Below are positions 13,931-23,800 of a stretch of DNA of 37,796 bases, one piece after another (the first letter of the stretch is position 1; each line of letters begins with the position of its first letter). The notes under the pieces were generated by a model, which saw only the letters and a list, made by a program, of their open reading frames with translations, was not told the origin of the DNA and searched no databases. A program made the position numbers and the translations under genes. Source of the DNA: a virus; IMG/VR virus record IMGVR_UViG_3300012964_000028, positions 1 through 37,796 of that record; one strand, written 5' to 3'.

Positions 13931-14917
13931 ATGACTATTCAATCAAAAGCTAATACTACTGCATTTGAACATGCACAACAGTATAGCCAGTTTATTCTGG
14001 ATAATCTTCACGACTATCTTCTTCCTGAAGGTATGTGGCGTGATGTTACCGATTTTCAGACTGGTTCTACTCTAAACATTAAAACAGTAGGTACGGTAAC
14101 TCTACAAGAAGCTGCTGAGGACACTCCTCTAAACTTCACTCCAATTGATACCAACACCATCACCATGACTATTTCTGAATATATTGGCGATGCTTGGGGC
14201 GTATCTGATGATGTAAAAGAAGACTACAGCCAAATTGACACTTTGATGTCAATGCGTGCTATGGAGTCTACCAAAGCTCTCGCAGAACATCATGAGACTA
14301 AATTCTTAGCTGCGGCTAATTCCGGTCAAACCTCTGCAAACGTAAATCTAGTCAATAGCCGTCCACATCGTTGGGTTGCTGGCGGCGCTGGTGGTACTAA
14401 CCGTATCATGACTCTTAGCGATTTTATTGCTATGAAGCTTTCTTTTGATAAGGCTAACGTACCTGCAGAAGGACGTATTGCTATTGTTGATCCTATTGTT
14501 GAGGCTACTTTAAACAGTCTTACCAACTTGGTAAACGTAAGTAATAACCCAATGTTTGATGGCATTGTAAATACTGGTTTCGAACGCAGTCACAAATTTA
14601 TCAAGAACATTTTTGGTTGGGACATTTATACTTGTAATCGTCTGCCAACTAAATCTGCTACTGAGGCACTAGATGCTTCAGCCTATGGTCTTGCTAATGA
14701 TACGGCTGAGATTGGTGACGTTGCTAATATCTTTATGTGTATTTCTGACGATAGCGTGAAACCTGTAATGCATGCATGGCGTCGTATGCCACAGACTGAA
14801 GGTTGGCGTGATCCAGACAATCGTGGTGATAAATATCAAGTGACTTCCAAATTTGGTTTTGGTGTCCAGCGTCTTGACGCTCTTGGTGTTGTATTCACTG
14901 ACGACGCCACTTATTAA
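13931..14917 (+). CDS. Major capsid protein
   Basis: A 328-residue protein opens MTIQSKANTTAFEHAQQYSQ, with a good ribosome site (AAAGGAAAT). Segments such as YIGDAWGVSDDVKEDYSQID and AEGRIAIVDPIVEATLNSLT, and the ending FGFGVQRLDALGVVFTDDAT, fit an HK97-fold coat protein of SIO1-like podophages (P22-coat-like group). It follows scaffold and precedes a small head protein and a terminator. It is the most abundant virion protein by inference. No cleavage site or fused protease is visible. Confidence 0.92.
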   Translation: MTIQSKANTTAFEHAQQYSQFILDNLHDYLLPEGMWRDVTDFQTGSTLNIKTVGTVTLQEAAEDTPLNFTPIDTNTITMTISEYIGDAWGVSDDVKEDYSQIDTLMSMRAMESTKALAEHHETKFLAAANSGQTSANVNLVNSRPHRWVAGGAGGTNRIMTLSDFIAMKLSFDKANVPAEGRIAIVDPIVEATLNSLTNLVNVSNNPMFDGIVNTGFERSHKFIKNIFGWDIYTCNRLPTKSATEALDASAYGLANDTAEIGDVANIFMCISDDSVKPVMHAWRRMPQTEGWRDPDNRGDKYQVTSKFGFGVQRLDALGVVFTDDATY

Positions 14918-14934
14918 TATAAAGGAGAAATAAT

Positions 14935-15435
14935 ATGGGTTACGAAACTGACAGCAAACGAGGCGTTTACAACCAATATGGTCCTCGTCCTACCCTAGAG
15001 AAATTTGGTGGTCGGATTGATGATGATGTTGTTAAGTATGCCGTCTGGGCCTTTAGTTACGATGATCTTCCTGCCGCTGGTACAGATAAACTAATTCTGT
15101 CCATTCCACAGGGATCAGTTCCACTAGAAGCATATTTCCAAACTATTACTGCCTTTGCAGGTGGCACTAGCTACGACATTGATCTAGTAGACAATACAGG
15201 CGCTGCAATTGGTTCCGGCGAAGATAAACTGTGGGATGCTTTGGTAACTGCAGATATTAATGCTGAGGATGAAGTAGGACTATCTTCTACTCACGGAGGT
15301 ACTAATTCTGGCAATGCCTTAAATGTTGCACTGGCTTCTGCTGGCCAACTGCAGGTTGTAGCCACGGGTACATTCACTGCAGGTAAGGGTCGAATCATTG
15401 TTAAGTATCTAACTGTTTCCCCAGAAGTAGCTTAA
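14935..15435 (+). CDS. Head-associated protein, probable decoration protein
   Basis: A 166-residue protein opens MGYETDSKRGVYNQYGPRPT. Beta-rich sequence follows (DKLILSIPQGSVPLEAYFQT), with Ala/Gly-rich loops and a final RIIVKYLTVSPEVA. It is low in charge and has no enzymatic motif. It is coded directly after the capsid gene with a strong ribosome site (AAAGGAGAAATAAT), so it is likely made in large amounts. The strong terminator after it closes the head block. A decoration or head-completion role is inferred from position. Confidence 0.65.
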   Translation: MGYETDSKRGVYNQYGPRPTLEKFGGRIDDDVVKYAVWAFSYDDLPAAGTDKLILSIPQGSVPLEAYFQTITAFAGGTSYDIDLVDNTGAAIGSGEDKLWDALVTADINAEDEVGLSSTHGGTNSGNALNVALASAGQLQVVATGTFTAGKGRIIVKYLTVSPEVA

Positions 15436-15458
15436 TACTAATAACTTGATGTAATCTT

Positions 15459-15490
15459 AGGGGAGTTGTCCAACGACACTCCCCTTTTTT
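15459..15490 (+). terminator. Rho-independent terminator after the head genes
   Basis: AGGGGAGT (15459-15466) pairs with ACTCCCCT (15478-15485), and GTC/GAC extends the stem inward to a CAAC loop. A run of T (15485-15490) follows. It lies 24 bases after the stop at 15435 and before the tail genes. T7 has a partial terminator at the same place after its capsid gene. Since no clear promoter follows, read-through probably feeds the tail genes. Confidence 0.88.
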
Positions 15491-15502
15491 CTAGGAGAAT
15501 TT

Positions 15503-15889
15503 ATGTCCAATACTATCAATGAAAAATCTGTTGATTTTCAGAAGATGGAAGTAGTATGTGAATCTATTGTCATTAGTCCCGGTAGTACTGTAACACAGGC
15601 AACTAATCGTTCCACTGGTGTAACAATTAATGCACCTTCTGGTCAAATTACTACTGATTCCACTTCACTGGCTGCTGCGGCAGAGGCTACATTTGTGGTA
15701 ACTAATAGTTATGTTACTGCTAAGAGTGTACCTATTGTTGCTCTAGCTTCCGGCGCTGCAGCTACGACTCAAGTATTTGTAAGTGCTGTTGCTGCAGGTT
15801 CTTTTAGCATTACTGTAGCCAACCTACATGCTGCTACTGCGGAGACTGGTGCTCTTGTGATTAACTTCGCAGTACTAGAAAGCGCCTAA
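15503..15889 (+). CDS. Small beta-rich virion-type protein
   Basis: A 128-residue protein opens MSNTINEKSVDFQKMEVVCE. It contains SGQITTDSTSLAAAAEATFV and an ending ETGALVINFAVLESA. This Ala/Val/Thr-rich pattern, with GxIT..SLAAAAEATF..TN and AVAAGSFSITVANL, is common in small phage proteins coded beside capsid and tail genes. They resemble immunoglobulin-like or decoration folds. The ribosome site CTAGGAG is good. It is the first gene after the terminator. Confidence 0.7.
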   Translation: MSNTINEKSVDFQKMEVVCESIVISPGSTVTQATNRSTGVTINAPSGQITTDSTSLAAAAEATFVVTNSYVTAKSVPIVALASGAAATTQVFVSAVAAGSFSITVANLHAATAETGALVINFAVLESA

Positions 15890-15891
15890 AG

Positions 15892-16440
15892 ATGACAGTA
15901 CAACACTCTGCGATTACGGAAGCACAAGGCATTCACGAACCAAAGGGTGTCTCGACTGCTTCTTCTGGTCAAGTGTATATTGCTGATGGGGCAGGTAGTG
16001 GCGATTGGCGTTACCTGCCTCACAGTCATTGCTATTATGATGCTATAGGTACTGGTACTACATATACAGCCCCAACGGCATACACGTTGATTAATCCAAC
16101 AACTGCTGCAGATTCAGCTCCGCACGCATTTACACATAATAGTGCAGGCCGTCTAACCTATACAGGAACAGATACAATTGATGTTACTGTAGAAGTTTCA
16201 TCAACATTTAAACATTCCAGTGCAACACTTGTAGATATTTTCTTTAAACTTTACAAAAATGGTACGGGTGTTACTGGTACTGAAGCAGCTATGGCGGCTC
16301 TTTCCGGTAATTACACGCATACAACACTTCGTGGACATTTTAGCATGGCTACAAATGATTATGTCGAAGTATATTGTAAGACTGCTTCTGGTAATGTTGT
16401 TATTCATGCCATTAGTCTTTCTGCACTAGGACATCCATAA
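15892..16440 (+). CDS. Structural protein, possible head fibre or trimer domain
   Basis: A 182-residue protein opens MTVQHSAITEAQGIHEPKGV, then has SSGQVYIADGAGSGDWRYLP. The second half is jelly-roll-like (RLTYTGTDTIDVTVEVSSTF; TLRGHFSMATNDYVEVYCKT), ending SLSALGHP. The H-x-P-K-G-V N-terminus is frequent in small head- or tail-fibre proteins of podophages. The C-terminal half resembles TNF/C1q-like trimer domains. It would decorate the virion. Its stop overlaps the next start (TAATG). Confidence 0.65.
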   Translation: MTVQHSAITEAQGIHEPKGVSTASSGQVYIADGAGSGDWRYLPHSHCYYDAIGTGTTYTAPTAYTLINPTTAADSAPHAFTHNSAGRLTYTGTDTIDVTVEVSSTFKHSSATLVDIFFKLYKNGTGVTGTEAAMAALSGNYTHTTLRGHFSMATNDYVEVYCKTASGNVVIHAISLSALGHP

Positions 16441-17189
16441 TGCCTAGCATGACTCTTCTTGAGATAACTCAAGATATTCTATCCGATATGAACAGTGATT
16501 CGGTAAATTCCATCAATGACACTGTTGAGGCGCTGCAAGTAGCGCAAATTATTAAATCTACTTATTTTAGTATCATTGATGGCCGTGATTGGCCTCATCT
16601 ATTTCAATTCTTTAAATTAACAGCCTCTGGCACAGCTTCTAGACCAACGCATATGAGTCTACCAGATAATGTATTGAAAGTAAATTGGATTAAATATAAT
16701 ATTAGAACTTCTACTGATACTAAAGATAAATATACTAAAATCATTTACAAAACTCCAGAAGAATTTATGGAGATTTGTGATTCTCGGGATTCTTCTGCCT
16801 CTCGTGTTACACAAGTAACTGATCCTACAGGTGTCTATATTAACATCTATAATGATACAGCACCTATTTATTATACGTCATTTGATAATGAAAACATTGT
16901 GATGGATGCTTATGATAGTGGCGTGGATAGCACTCTTACGCAAGTTAAATCTCAGTGTTATGGTAAAGTCTATCCAACTTGGACAATGACTGATGAATTT
17001 GTCGCGGACTTACCAGAAGAGGCTTTTAGCTATTTTCTAAATGAAGCTAAGTCTGCTTGCTTCCTCCGAATCAAAGAAGCTCCTGATGCTAAGAGCGAGC
17101 AATATTCTGTCTCACAACGGCGTCGTATGAGTCAAGATGCTTGGCGGGTAAAACGCGGTATTACCTACCCTAACTATGGACGAAAGTAA
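16440..17189 (+). CDS. Tail tubular protein A (T7 gp11-like)
   Basis: A 249-residue protein. The opening MPSMTLLEITQDILSDMNSD, then VEALQVAQIIKSTYFSIIDG and RDWPHLFQFFKL, is characteristic of the adaptor that joins portal to tail in T7-like podophages. The last part (SQRRRMSQDAWRVKRGITYP) is basic. A ring of twelve copies sits below the portal. It is followed, after three small genes, by the tail tubular protein B homologue, the usual order. Confidence 0.9.
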   Translation: MPSMTLLEITQDILSDMNSDSVNSINDTVEALQVAQIIKSTYFSIIDGRDWPHLFQFFKLTASGTASRPTHMSLPDNVLKVNWIKYNIRTSTDTKDKYTKIIYKTPEEFMEICDSRDSSASRVTQVTDPTGVYINIYNDTAPIYYTSFDNENIVMDAYDSGVDSTLTQVKSQCYGKVYPTWTMTDEFVADLPEEAFSYFLNEAKSACFLRIKEAPDAKSEQYSVSQRRRMSQDAWRVKRGITYPNYGRK

Positions 17190-17379
17190 TAAATATTCAA
17201 CTTTAACTGATGTAAAGGATGCACTTTGCTACAAATGCAAATACTGGGAATGGGGGATCATACCAACAAACACCAGTTGGCTTTGGCAAGATACTTGTAC
17301 AAAAGAGTTAAAAGTACTAGTTACAAAATGTGAAGGATTTGAAAATGCCCATCAATCAGAAAAAAATGAAGGCTCTTAA
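17176..17379 (+). CDS. Cys-rich 67-residue phage protein
   Basis: The product opens MDESNKYSTLTDVKDALCYK and has CYKCKYWEWG, then DTC and KCEGF. Five cysteines with aromatic residues could form a small zinc fold. Similar proteins with CxxCxxW occur between the two tail tubular protein genes of podophages, function unknown. It overlaps tail tubular protein A by 14 bases and the next small gene by 35. Base composition is like its neighbours. Confidence 0.65.
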   Translation: MDESNKYSTLTDVKDALCYKCKYWEWGIIPTNTSWLWQDTCTKELKVLVTKCEGFENAHQSEKNEGS

Positions 17380-17461
17380 AAAAGAATATGGTACTAAGAA
17401 GGGTGAAAATATTTATTATGCCCTTGAACAGAAAGCAAAGAAAAAAGGAAAGAAGAAATGA
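17345..17461 (+). CDS. Lys-rich 38-residue phage protein
   Basis: The ORF runs from ATG 17345 to TGA 17459-17461, encoding MPINQKKMKALKKEYGTKKG, ENIYYALEQ and a Lys-rich end. Short proteins of the form MP.N.K..KALK..YG.KKG..IYYA are very common in podophages at this point of the tail operon. They are usually missed because of size. It overlaps both the Cys-rich gene and the next gene (ATGA). The function is unknown. Confidence 0.75.
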   Translation: MPINQKKMKALKKEYGTKKGENIYYALEQKAKKKGKKK

Positions 17462-17658
17462 AGAAGTGGATTACTCCAGGCGGTAAGGAAATTGAACTTG
17501 TTCCAGCAGATAATTCTCCTCTCTTAAAAATCCGATTTGTTGGTGGCGGTGAATTGCCAGAAGAACTCTCTGGACTCTATACAGAAGAAGTTAAAGCAGA
17601 GAACGATATTCTTTCTTATCTAGATAAAGCAAAATCTAAAATTAAAAAGGCAGCTTAA
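17458..17658 (+). CDS. Hypothetical 66-residue phage protein
   Basis: The product opens MKKWITPGGKEIELVPADNS and contains LLKIRFVGGGELPEELSGLY, with a Lys-rich end (KAKSKIKKAA). The compact beta-rich core and helical tail are seen in small proteins lying just before tail tubular protein B in podophages. The start overlaps the upstream stop by ATGA, and its TAA overlaps the next ATG (TAATG). It is likely co-translated with tail genes. Role unknown. Confidence 0.7.
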   Translation: MKKWITPGGKEIELVPADNSPLLKIRFVGGGELPEELSGLYTEEVKAENDILSYLDKAKSKIKKAA

Positions 17659-19904
17659 TGCCAAAAGTAACTGCTGAAAAGCAGTATAATACTTTTATTG
17701 CTGGTCTTGTTACTGAAGCTAATCCGCTTACTTATCCAGAAAATGCATCTCTGGACGAAGACAACTTTGTCCTTGAGCGAAACGGCAAACGTGCTCGTCG
17801 TCTTGGTGTAGACTACGAAAGTGGCTATGGTCTACAAGGAACAGGTCTTGCAGAAGTAACAATTCAACAGGGACGCCAATCTTTCCATCGTTGGGATAGT
17901 CCCGGTGGAAATATTGATATTTCTATTGGTGTTATTCGTGTCCAAGAACGTCTGTGGTTCATCAATCTTTTTGATGATTCCCCTTCAAATGCATTCTTAA
18001 ACAGTGGAAACTACATTACCATTACTGGATTAGGTTCTGCTAATCTAGAGGCTACCGGAATTAATGGTAGTCTATTACTTGCTTCTTCAGATCTCTCTAA
18101 ACCCATTCTACTTGACTATGATTCTGGTACAGATACGGTTTCACAGGCTGAAATCTCACTAGAAGTTCGAGATTTATGGGGAGTTGATGATGGACTAACT
18201 CTTACAGAACGTCCTACTACACTATCTACAACTCATAGATATAATTTAAGAAATCAAGGATGGTCTGAGCGAGTACAGAGTACTTGTGGTACTGATGCAA
18301 TTGATTGTACATACTCATCTCAATCTTTTTATCCATCTAATGCTGATATTTGGACTCTTGGAAAAATAGGAGATAGCAACTCCGCAAATTTTGAGAAGTA
18401 TGATCCTGCCACAATGAAACGTAATAGTTTCGATAATGCCCCCGCACCAAAAGGTGCTTATATTATCGATGCTTTCAATCGTGGTAGTTCTCGTGAAAGT
18501 AAAGCCAGTGTTTCTGGTCTACCCACTGATATTGAATCTGGTCGCATTACTTCTGTGACTGCCTACGCCTCTCGTGTTTTTTATTCTGGTGTAACTTCTT
18601 CTGTTTCAGGAGGCGATGCAGCTTCTCCGAACTTTTCTGGATATGTATTCTTTTCTCCTGTCGTAACATCTAATGATGTTCTTGGTAAATGCTATCAAGA
18701 AGCAGATCCAACAAGTCCTGATATTAGTGATATTGTAGACACGGATGGTGGAACAATTCAGATACCAGAAGCAACTCGAATTGTTAAGCTTGTCTCAGCA
18801 AAGTCAAGTCTTCTTGTTTTTGCCGAGAATGGTGTTTGGGAAGTATTTGGAGATACTGGTGGATTTATTGCCACATCTTTCCAACTATCCAAAGTATCTT
18901 CGGTAGGTATTTCGAATTCTCGCTCAGTTGTAGAAGCAAATGGAGTTGTGTTTTACTGGAGTAAAGCAGGTATCTATATGCTTACCCAAGACCAAGCTTC
19001 TGCTCGTTATAGTGCAGAGAATATTTCTCTGATCACTATTCAGACACTTTACAATGACCTTGCTGAAGTCACAAAGAACAATTCTCGTGGATTCTATGAT
19101 GAACGTGAAAATCGTATTCGCTGGTTATATAATGATACCAATACATACAGTGAAAGTAATTATCTAAATAGATATAATCGTGAACTTGTTCTAGACCTAA
19201 CTCTTCGAGCATTTTACACAAATACAATTGAAGATTTAACTTCAAATTCTCCATGGGTATGTGATTACGTAGATATTCCGGGATATTCTGTCTCAACAAT
19301 TACAGAAGATATTTATGTTGGTAGCGATCAAGTTCTAGTTTCTACTGATAATGTAGCAATTACAACTAACTCACTTGCTGCTCGTAGTAGTCAATTTTCA
19401 TTTCTGACATTTAAAACTACAAGTTTCACACTGTCTAAATATAGTAATAGTGCTTTTAAAGATTGGATTACTGCAGATGGACAAGGAGTAGACTTTTCTA
19501 GCTATCTTGTCACGGGATACGAATTATTTGGTGATGTTATGAGAACCAAACAAATCCCATATATCTTCTTTTATTTTGAACGAACTGAAGATGGTTACAG
19601 TTTATCGGGGAGCAACTTGATTCTGGATAATCAATCCTCCTGTCTTGTACAAGCACAGTGGAATTGGACAAATAGTGCTACTTCAGGTAAGTGGGGAACA
19701 CAATTCCAAGCTTACCGATTCCTTCGGAATTACATTCCAACAGGAGAAGCAGATACTTTCGACTATAGTGAAACTGTTATTGTAACTAAGAATCGCCTTC
19801 GCGGTTCTGGTAAATGCTTAAGCCTTAAAATACAAAGTGAGGCTGGTAAAGATATGAAACTCCTTGGTTGGTCTGTTGTAGTCTCAGGGGATGGAAAACC
19901 ATAA
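17658..19904 (+). CDS. Tail tubular protein B (T7 gp12-like) / tail hub
   Basis: A 748-residue protein opens MPKVTAEKQYNTFIAGLVTE, followed by ANPLTYPENASLDEDNFVLE and RNGKRARRLGVDYE. This is the standard N-terminus of podophage tail nozzle proteins, which read FxxGLVTExxxLxxPExxxxDxxNxxLxxxGxxxRRxGxD. The middle and end are beta-rich, consistent with a propeller-like nozzle. A hexamer would form the tip of the tail below the gp11-like ring. Length agrees with T7 gp12 (about 790 residues). Confidence 0.9.
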   Translation: MPKVTAEKQYNTFIAGLVTEANPLTYPENASLDEDNFVLERNGKRARRLGVDYESGYGLQGTGLAEVTIQQGRQSFHRWDSPGGNIDISIGVIRVQERLWFINLFDDSPSNAFLNSGNYITITGLGSANLEATGINGSLLLASSDLSKPILLDYDSGTDTVSQAEISLEVRDLWGVDDGLTLTERPTTLSTTHRYNLRNQGWSERVQSTCGTDAIDCTYSSQSFYPSNADIWTLGKIGDSNSANFEKYDPATMKRNSFDNAPAPKGAYIIDAFNRGSSRESKASVSGLPTDIESGRITSVTAYASRVFYSGVTSSVSGGDAASPNFSGYVFFSPVVTSNDVLGKCYQEADPTSPDISDIVDTDGGTIQIPEATRIVKLVSAKSSLLVFAENGVWEVFGDTGGFIATSFQLSKVSSVGISNSRSVVEANGVVFYWSKAGIYMLTQDQASARYSAENISLITIQTLYNDLAEVTKNNSRGFYDERENRIRWLYNDTNTYSESNYLNRYNRELVLDLTLRAFYTNTIEDLTSNSPWVCDYVDIPGYSVSTITEDIYVGSDQVLVSTDNVAITTNSLAARSSQFSFLTFKTTSFTLSKYSNSAFKDWITADGQGVDFSSYLVTGYELFGDVMRTKQIPYIFFYFERTEDGYSLSGSNLILDNQSSCLVQAQWNWTNSATSGKWGTQFQAYRFLRNYIPTGEADTFDYSETVIVTKNRLRGSGKCLSLKIQSEAGKDMKLLGWSVVVSGDGKP

Positions 19905-20272
19905 TGATTTCCTTTGAAACTACAACCGGATTAACATTTCATCCAGCACGTATTAGTATTCTTGAAGATGGAATTGAGATTGGGTTTTATCTACTCGTCC
20001 CACATTCTCAGGAATTGTGGGAAGTACATACACACTTTTATCCTCAAGGCTATGGCAAAGCATTTGATATTGGCCAACAGGCAATTGATTGGTTTTATTC
20101 TGTAAATCCAAATATCAAAACATTAATAACAAAAGTACCAGAATATAATAAATTAGCTAAGATGCTTACACTTAAAAGTGGATTTAAGAAATGTGGAGAT
20201 ATTCCTTTTAGTTATCTCCATAATGGTAAAATGATAAATCAAGAACTATATTACTTTGTAAAGGAAAATTAA
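19904..20272 (+). CDS. GNAT-like acetyltransferase, phage type
   Basis: I chose ATG 19904, which overlaps the previous stop (TAATG), giving 122 residues. A longer frame would run 36 bases into the nozzle gene. The protein opens MISFETTTGLTFHPARISIL. It has LWEVHTHFYPQGYGKAFDIG, matching the beta-strand and pyrophosphate-binding turn (QGYGKA) of GNAT enzymes. LITKVPEYNKLAKMLTLKSG and FKKCGDIPFS form the later GNAT segment. Such proteins lie between tail and internal virion protein genes in T7-like phages. The substrate is unknown. Confidence 0.8.
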   Translation: MISFETTTGLTFHPARISILEDGIEIGFYLLVPHSQELWEVHTHFYPQGYGKAFDIGQQAIDWFYSVNPNIKTLITKVPEYNKLAKMLTLKSGFKKCGDIPFSYLHNGKMINQELYYFVKEN

Positions 20273-20273
20273 T

Positions 20274-20810
20274 ATGCCAGCCGCCGCTGTAGTTGCTATT
20301 GTTGCCGCTGTGGCACAGACTTACTCTTCGATGCAGCAAGCAAAAGCTGCAAAGAAGGGTGCTCAAGCACAGAGAGATGCTGCAGAACAACAAGCACAAG
20401 CACAAAAAGAATCCATTGCGGCACAAGGACGCATTCAACAAATTGAAGCTCAGCGTGCTCGGATTGCACAGGTACGAGAGGCACGGATTCGACGAGCTTC
20501 TATTATCGCTTCTGCAGGTAATGTAGGACTTGGTGCTGGTACGTCCGGGGTTGGTGGTTCTGTTGGTTCTATCCAGAGTCAAGCAGCTTCTAATATTGGT
20601 ACTATTAGCCAGAAGCAAACTTTTGCTGATATGGCCTCGGCTGCAAATCAACGGGCTGCCGATGCCGCTTCCGCTTTCGTTGCTGCTGGTGCTACTGCCC
20701 AAGCTAAAATGGCACAATGGCAAGCAATTGGAAGTATTGCTAAATCTGTTGGTTCGGTTGCTGGAGGTTTTAGTGGTGGTGGAGGAGCGGCTGCTTCTGC
20801 AGGATCATAA
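20274..20810 (+). CDS. Internal virion (ejection) protein, T7 gp14-like
   Basis: A 178-residue protein starts with a hydrophobic stretch (MPAAAVVAIVAAVAQTYSSM). A long Ala/Gln-rich coiled coil follows (about 20-75), then a Gly-rich and Ala-rich second half ending FSGGGGAAASAGS. It is followed by two very large ejection-type proteins, as gp14 is followed by gp15 and gp16 in T7. Such proteins enter the host outer membrane during DNA ejection. The N-terminal hydrophobic segment could insert in the membrane. The call rests on composition and order. Confidence 0.82.
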   Translation: MPAAAVVAIVAAVAQTYSSMQQAKAAKKGAQAQRDAAEQQAQAQKESIAAQGRIQQIEAQRARIAQVREARIRRASIIASAGNVGLGAGTSGVGGSVGSIQSQAASNIGTISQKQTFADMASAANQRAADAASAFVAAGATAQAKMAQWQAIGSIAKSVGSVAGGFSGGGGAAASAGS

Positions 20811-23800
20811 ATGCCAACAATACCAAATATAACTTATAAAGTACCGAAGTACTTTAACACACAGCCTATTGATTTTTCTGTACCTCCTCCAGATACAGGA
20901 AAACCTCCTCTATCTTCTCAGCAAGCTTCTGAGAAAGCTTTTTATGTTGCCGGTACTTACTCAGAAAATCCAGTTGAAGATTATCAAGCTATTAAAACGG
21001 ATCTTGAAACTACAGGTTCCTCCGAGTTTGTGCAAATTGCTGAAGATCGTCTTAAGCAAGAACATGATGCAGAGATTGTCTCCACAGTTACTTCTATTAT
21101 CCAAGATCCTGAGATTAGTAAAGTAACGCGCCAAGCGGTTCTACAGCAATATGCTTCTGGTGGATTTGTTCCACAATCGATTAAAGATCGCTATCTTCAA
21201 AAAATGGCAGCTAGTCCTACGGGACAAACGATTGACGATCAACATGCACAGGATCTTGTAATTGATTCCTTTACAAAACGTAAACAAGAATTAGATCGTG
21301 CAGCTCTAGTTAAAAAAGCGGAAGAAGGTAAAAAGAGTTTTCTTGATTATGTACAAGGAGTTGGTTCTATTGGAGCTAATATCCTTATGTCTATTCCGGC
21401 TGGATTAGCTGCAGCATTTACAGTCGTTAAAGAACAAGATGCAGACAAAGCAGTTCAAATTCTTGAAAAAGTACAATCTTATGCCTATTCTCCTGAAAGT
21501 AAAGGCGCTCAAGAAGTACAGAAATCTGTTGCAGAAGCATTATCTGTCTTAAGTATTCCTGCTCAATGGGTAGGAGATAAGTTATTTGAATTTACTGGTA
21601 GTCCTACAGCCGGTGCATTTGGTCAAACTGTTCTTGATCCCGTAGCATTAATTCCCGTAGGGAAATTAACCTCTGTTCTTAAAAAAGGAATTAAAGGTAA
21701 ACCTCATATTCCTGAGACAAGTCCGGCGGTAACGACTCAAGTAGCTAATCCAACAAAAGCTGCAGAATTAGGTGCGGCCGCCCTTCAAGATGATACTGGT
21801 AGAGTGGCTGAAGCTCTTGGTACAGACCAAGGTACTATTATTTCTGATTGGGTATTACCAAAATTACCGGAAGAAATCCAAAAAGAATATATTGATCTTT
21901 CAGCACAGATTAAAGCTCTTGATGAAACACAAAGAGCTACTTTTGAAATTCAACGATATGATGCCAATATCGTAAATGCAACTCGTCGAGAAGAAGATCT
22001 ATCTAGAATTAATCAAATCTTACGAGAAGCCCGAACTCCTTACTATCAACAAGCAGCAAGTCATTACGAGATTCTAGATAACTCGACTCAAGGTACAATG
22101 ACTTTTGGACGTAATGGTACATCTGGATATGTACGAGAGATTGATGCCCAAAATGCACTGGAACGCCTTAAAGAATCCATTGATGGTCAATTTGATGAAG
22201 GTAATCGGGGTTCTCTTGCCTTAATTAAAAAAGATACGGGTTATCATATCGAATGGAAATTTAAACAAGATTATGATGATATCTCTAATCTAATCTTTGG
22301 TAAAGACAGTATCCAGACTTCAATTTTAGGTGTGAATGTATCAGGACTTGCTCGTTCACGTCTTGGTAATTATATCTTTGCACAGGGACGTTTTCCTGAT
22401 TGGGTGGAGAAAGGTGCAAGTCGGGGTATTGAACGTGCAGCTATTATTGAAAAACATCTCCTTGATACAATTCAAGGAAATGTAAAGACACGTAAAATTG
22501 GACGTGAGTTAGATCACCTGATTAATGATGCCGAAGAACTAGGAAAAGAATTCTACAAAAGATCTGAACTAGAATCAATGTTCCCTCATCTTAGTCAGAA
22601 ACAAGTAGATTCTCTTTTTGAATCCCATCTCTACTGGCGCAGACTTCAGCACTATAAGTATAATTGGCTGAATCGTGAGACTAAACATAAAATGGCCTCA
22701 CAAGGAATGAAGGGTATTTATGATGATATGGGTAACTATATTGGTGCTGGAACTACTCATTTCCCTAATGCCGAACTAGATACTATTAAAGAAGTCTGGG
22801 ACTTTGAGAAGAAGCAAAGTGTAGCTTTTTCTAAAGATGCTATTGAAAAAGAAGGTAAAGTTCTAGTAAAACTAAATGATAAAGTTGAACTTGGTGACGA
22901 CACTGTACTGCAATTTGCAGTTGTTGGAGGTAAACATAAACTTGATGTTTTACCAAATCAAGTACTTCCTGAGATTCCCGGTTACTCTGCTCGGCGGGTA
23001 AAAGAGAATTTCTTCGTACAAGCAACCCCAAAAAAATTACGTATTGATGGTGTTGATGTTACTGATACCGCAAAATTAGCAAATTTCTCTAAAGTGAAAG
23101 CAGCTACTCGAAATGAGTATGAAGCTTTAAAAGTAAAAGAACAGCTTGAAGCAGATTATCCAGAATACAATATTGAAGTACGTCCTGAACGTATGGATAA
23201 CTATGGTCGTGTAGTTTCTGATTACCAAGTTCATGCTGAATTGTTACGCTCTTCTATGCGTCGAGGAGAACGTCTGCCTTCTGCTGAAGGACTTGCTCGT
23301 ATTGAAGATAGACTTGTAACTGAAATTTCCAGTATCCAACAACTTTCTCGTATGGGAGCATTCCGTCAATGGGACAATGCTTTTCAGAATTCCTATATCA
23401 AAGGATTTGACCAATTTCTACCGGGCGGTAAGTTTCCAGAATATGCTGGAGATATTCGTGCTCTTCCTAATATGGATAGAGCAACGGCGGCTGAATTTCA
23501 GTCAGCTCATAGACTGTTTGAATACTACTCCAAAATTAAATCCTATGAAACTTTTGGGGATTACGTTTGGAAGCAAGGTCTAACTGCAATAGCTGATGTT
23601 ATCGATCGATGGAAAGTTCCTGCAGATGTCATGCGACAATTAAGTCGTACTGCAAATCCTCTCGTTAAATATCCAAAGATTGCAGCATCCATGATGTATA
23701 TTCATCTAAATCCGCTTCGACAATGGTTACTACAACCAATGCAGATGGTTGAAATGTATGCTATTAATCCAGTAACCTTCTCACAGAATATGACTCAACT

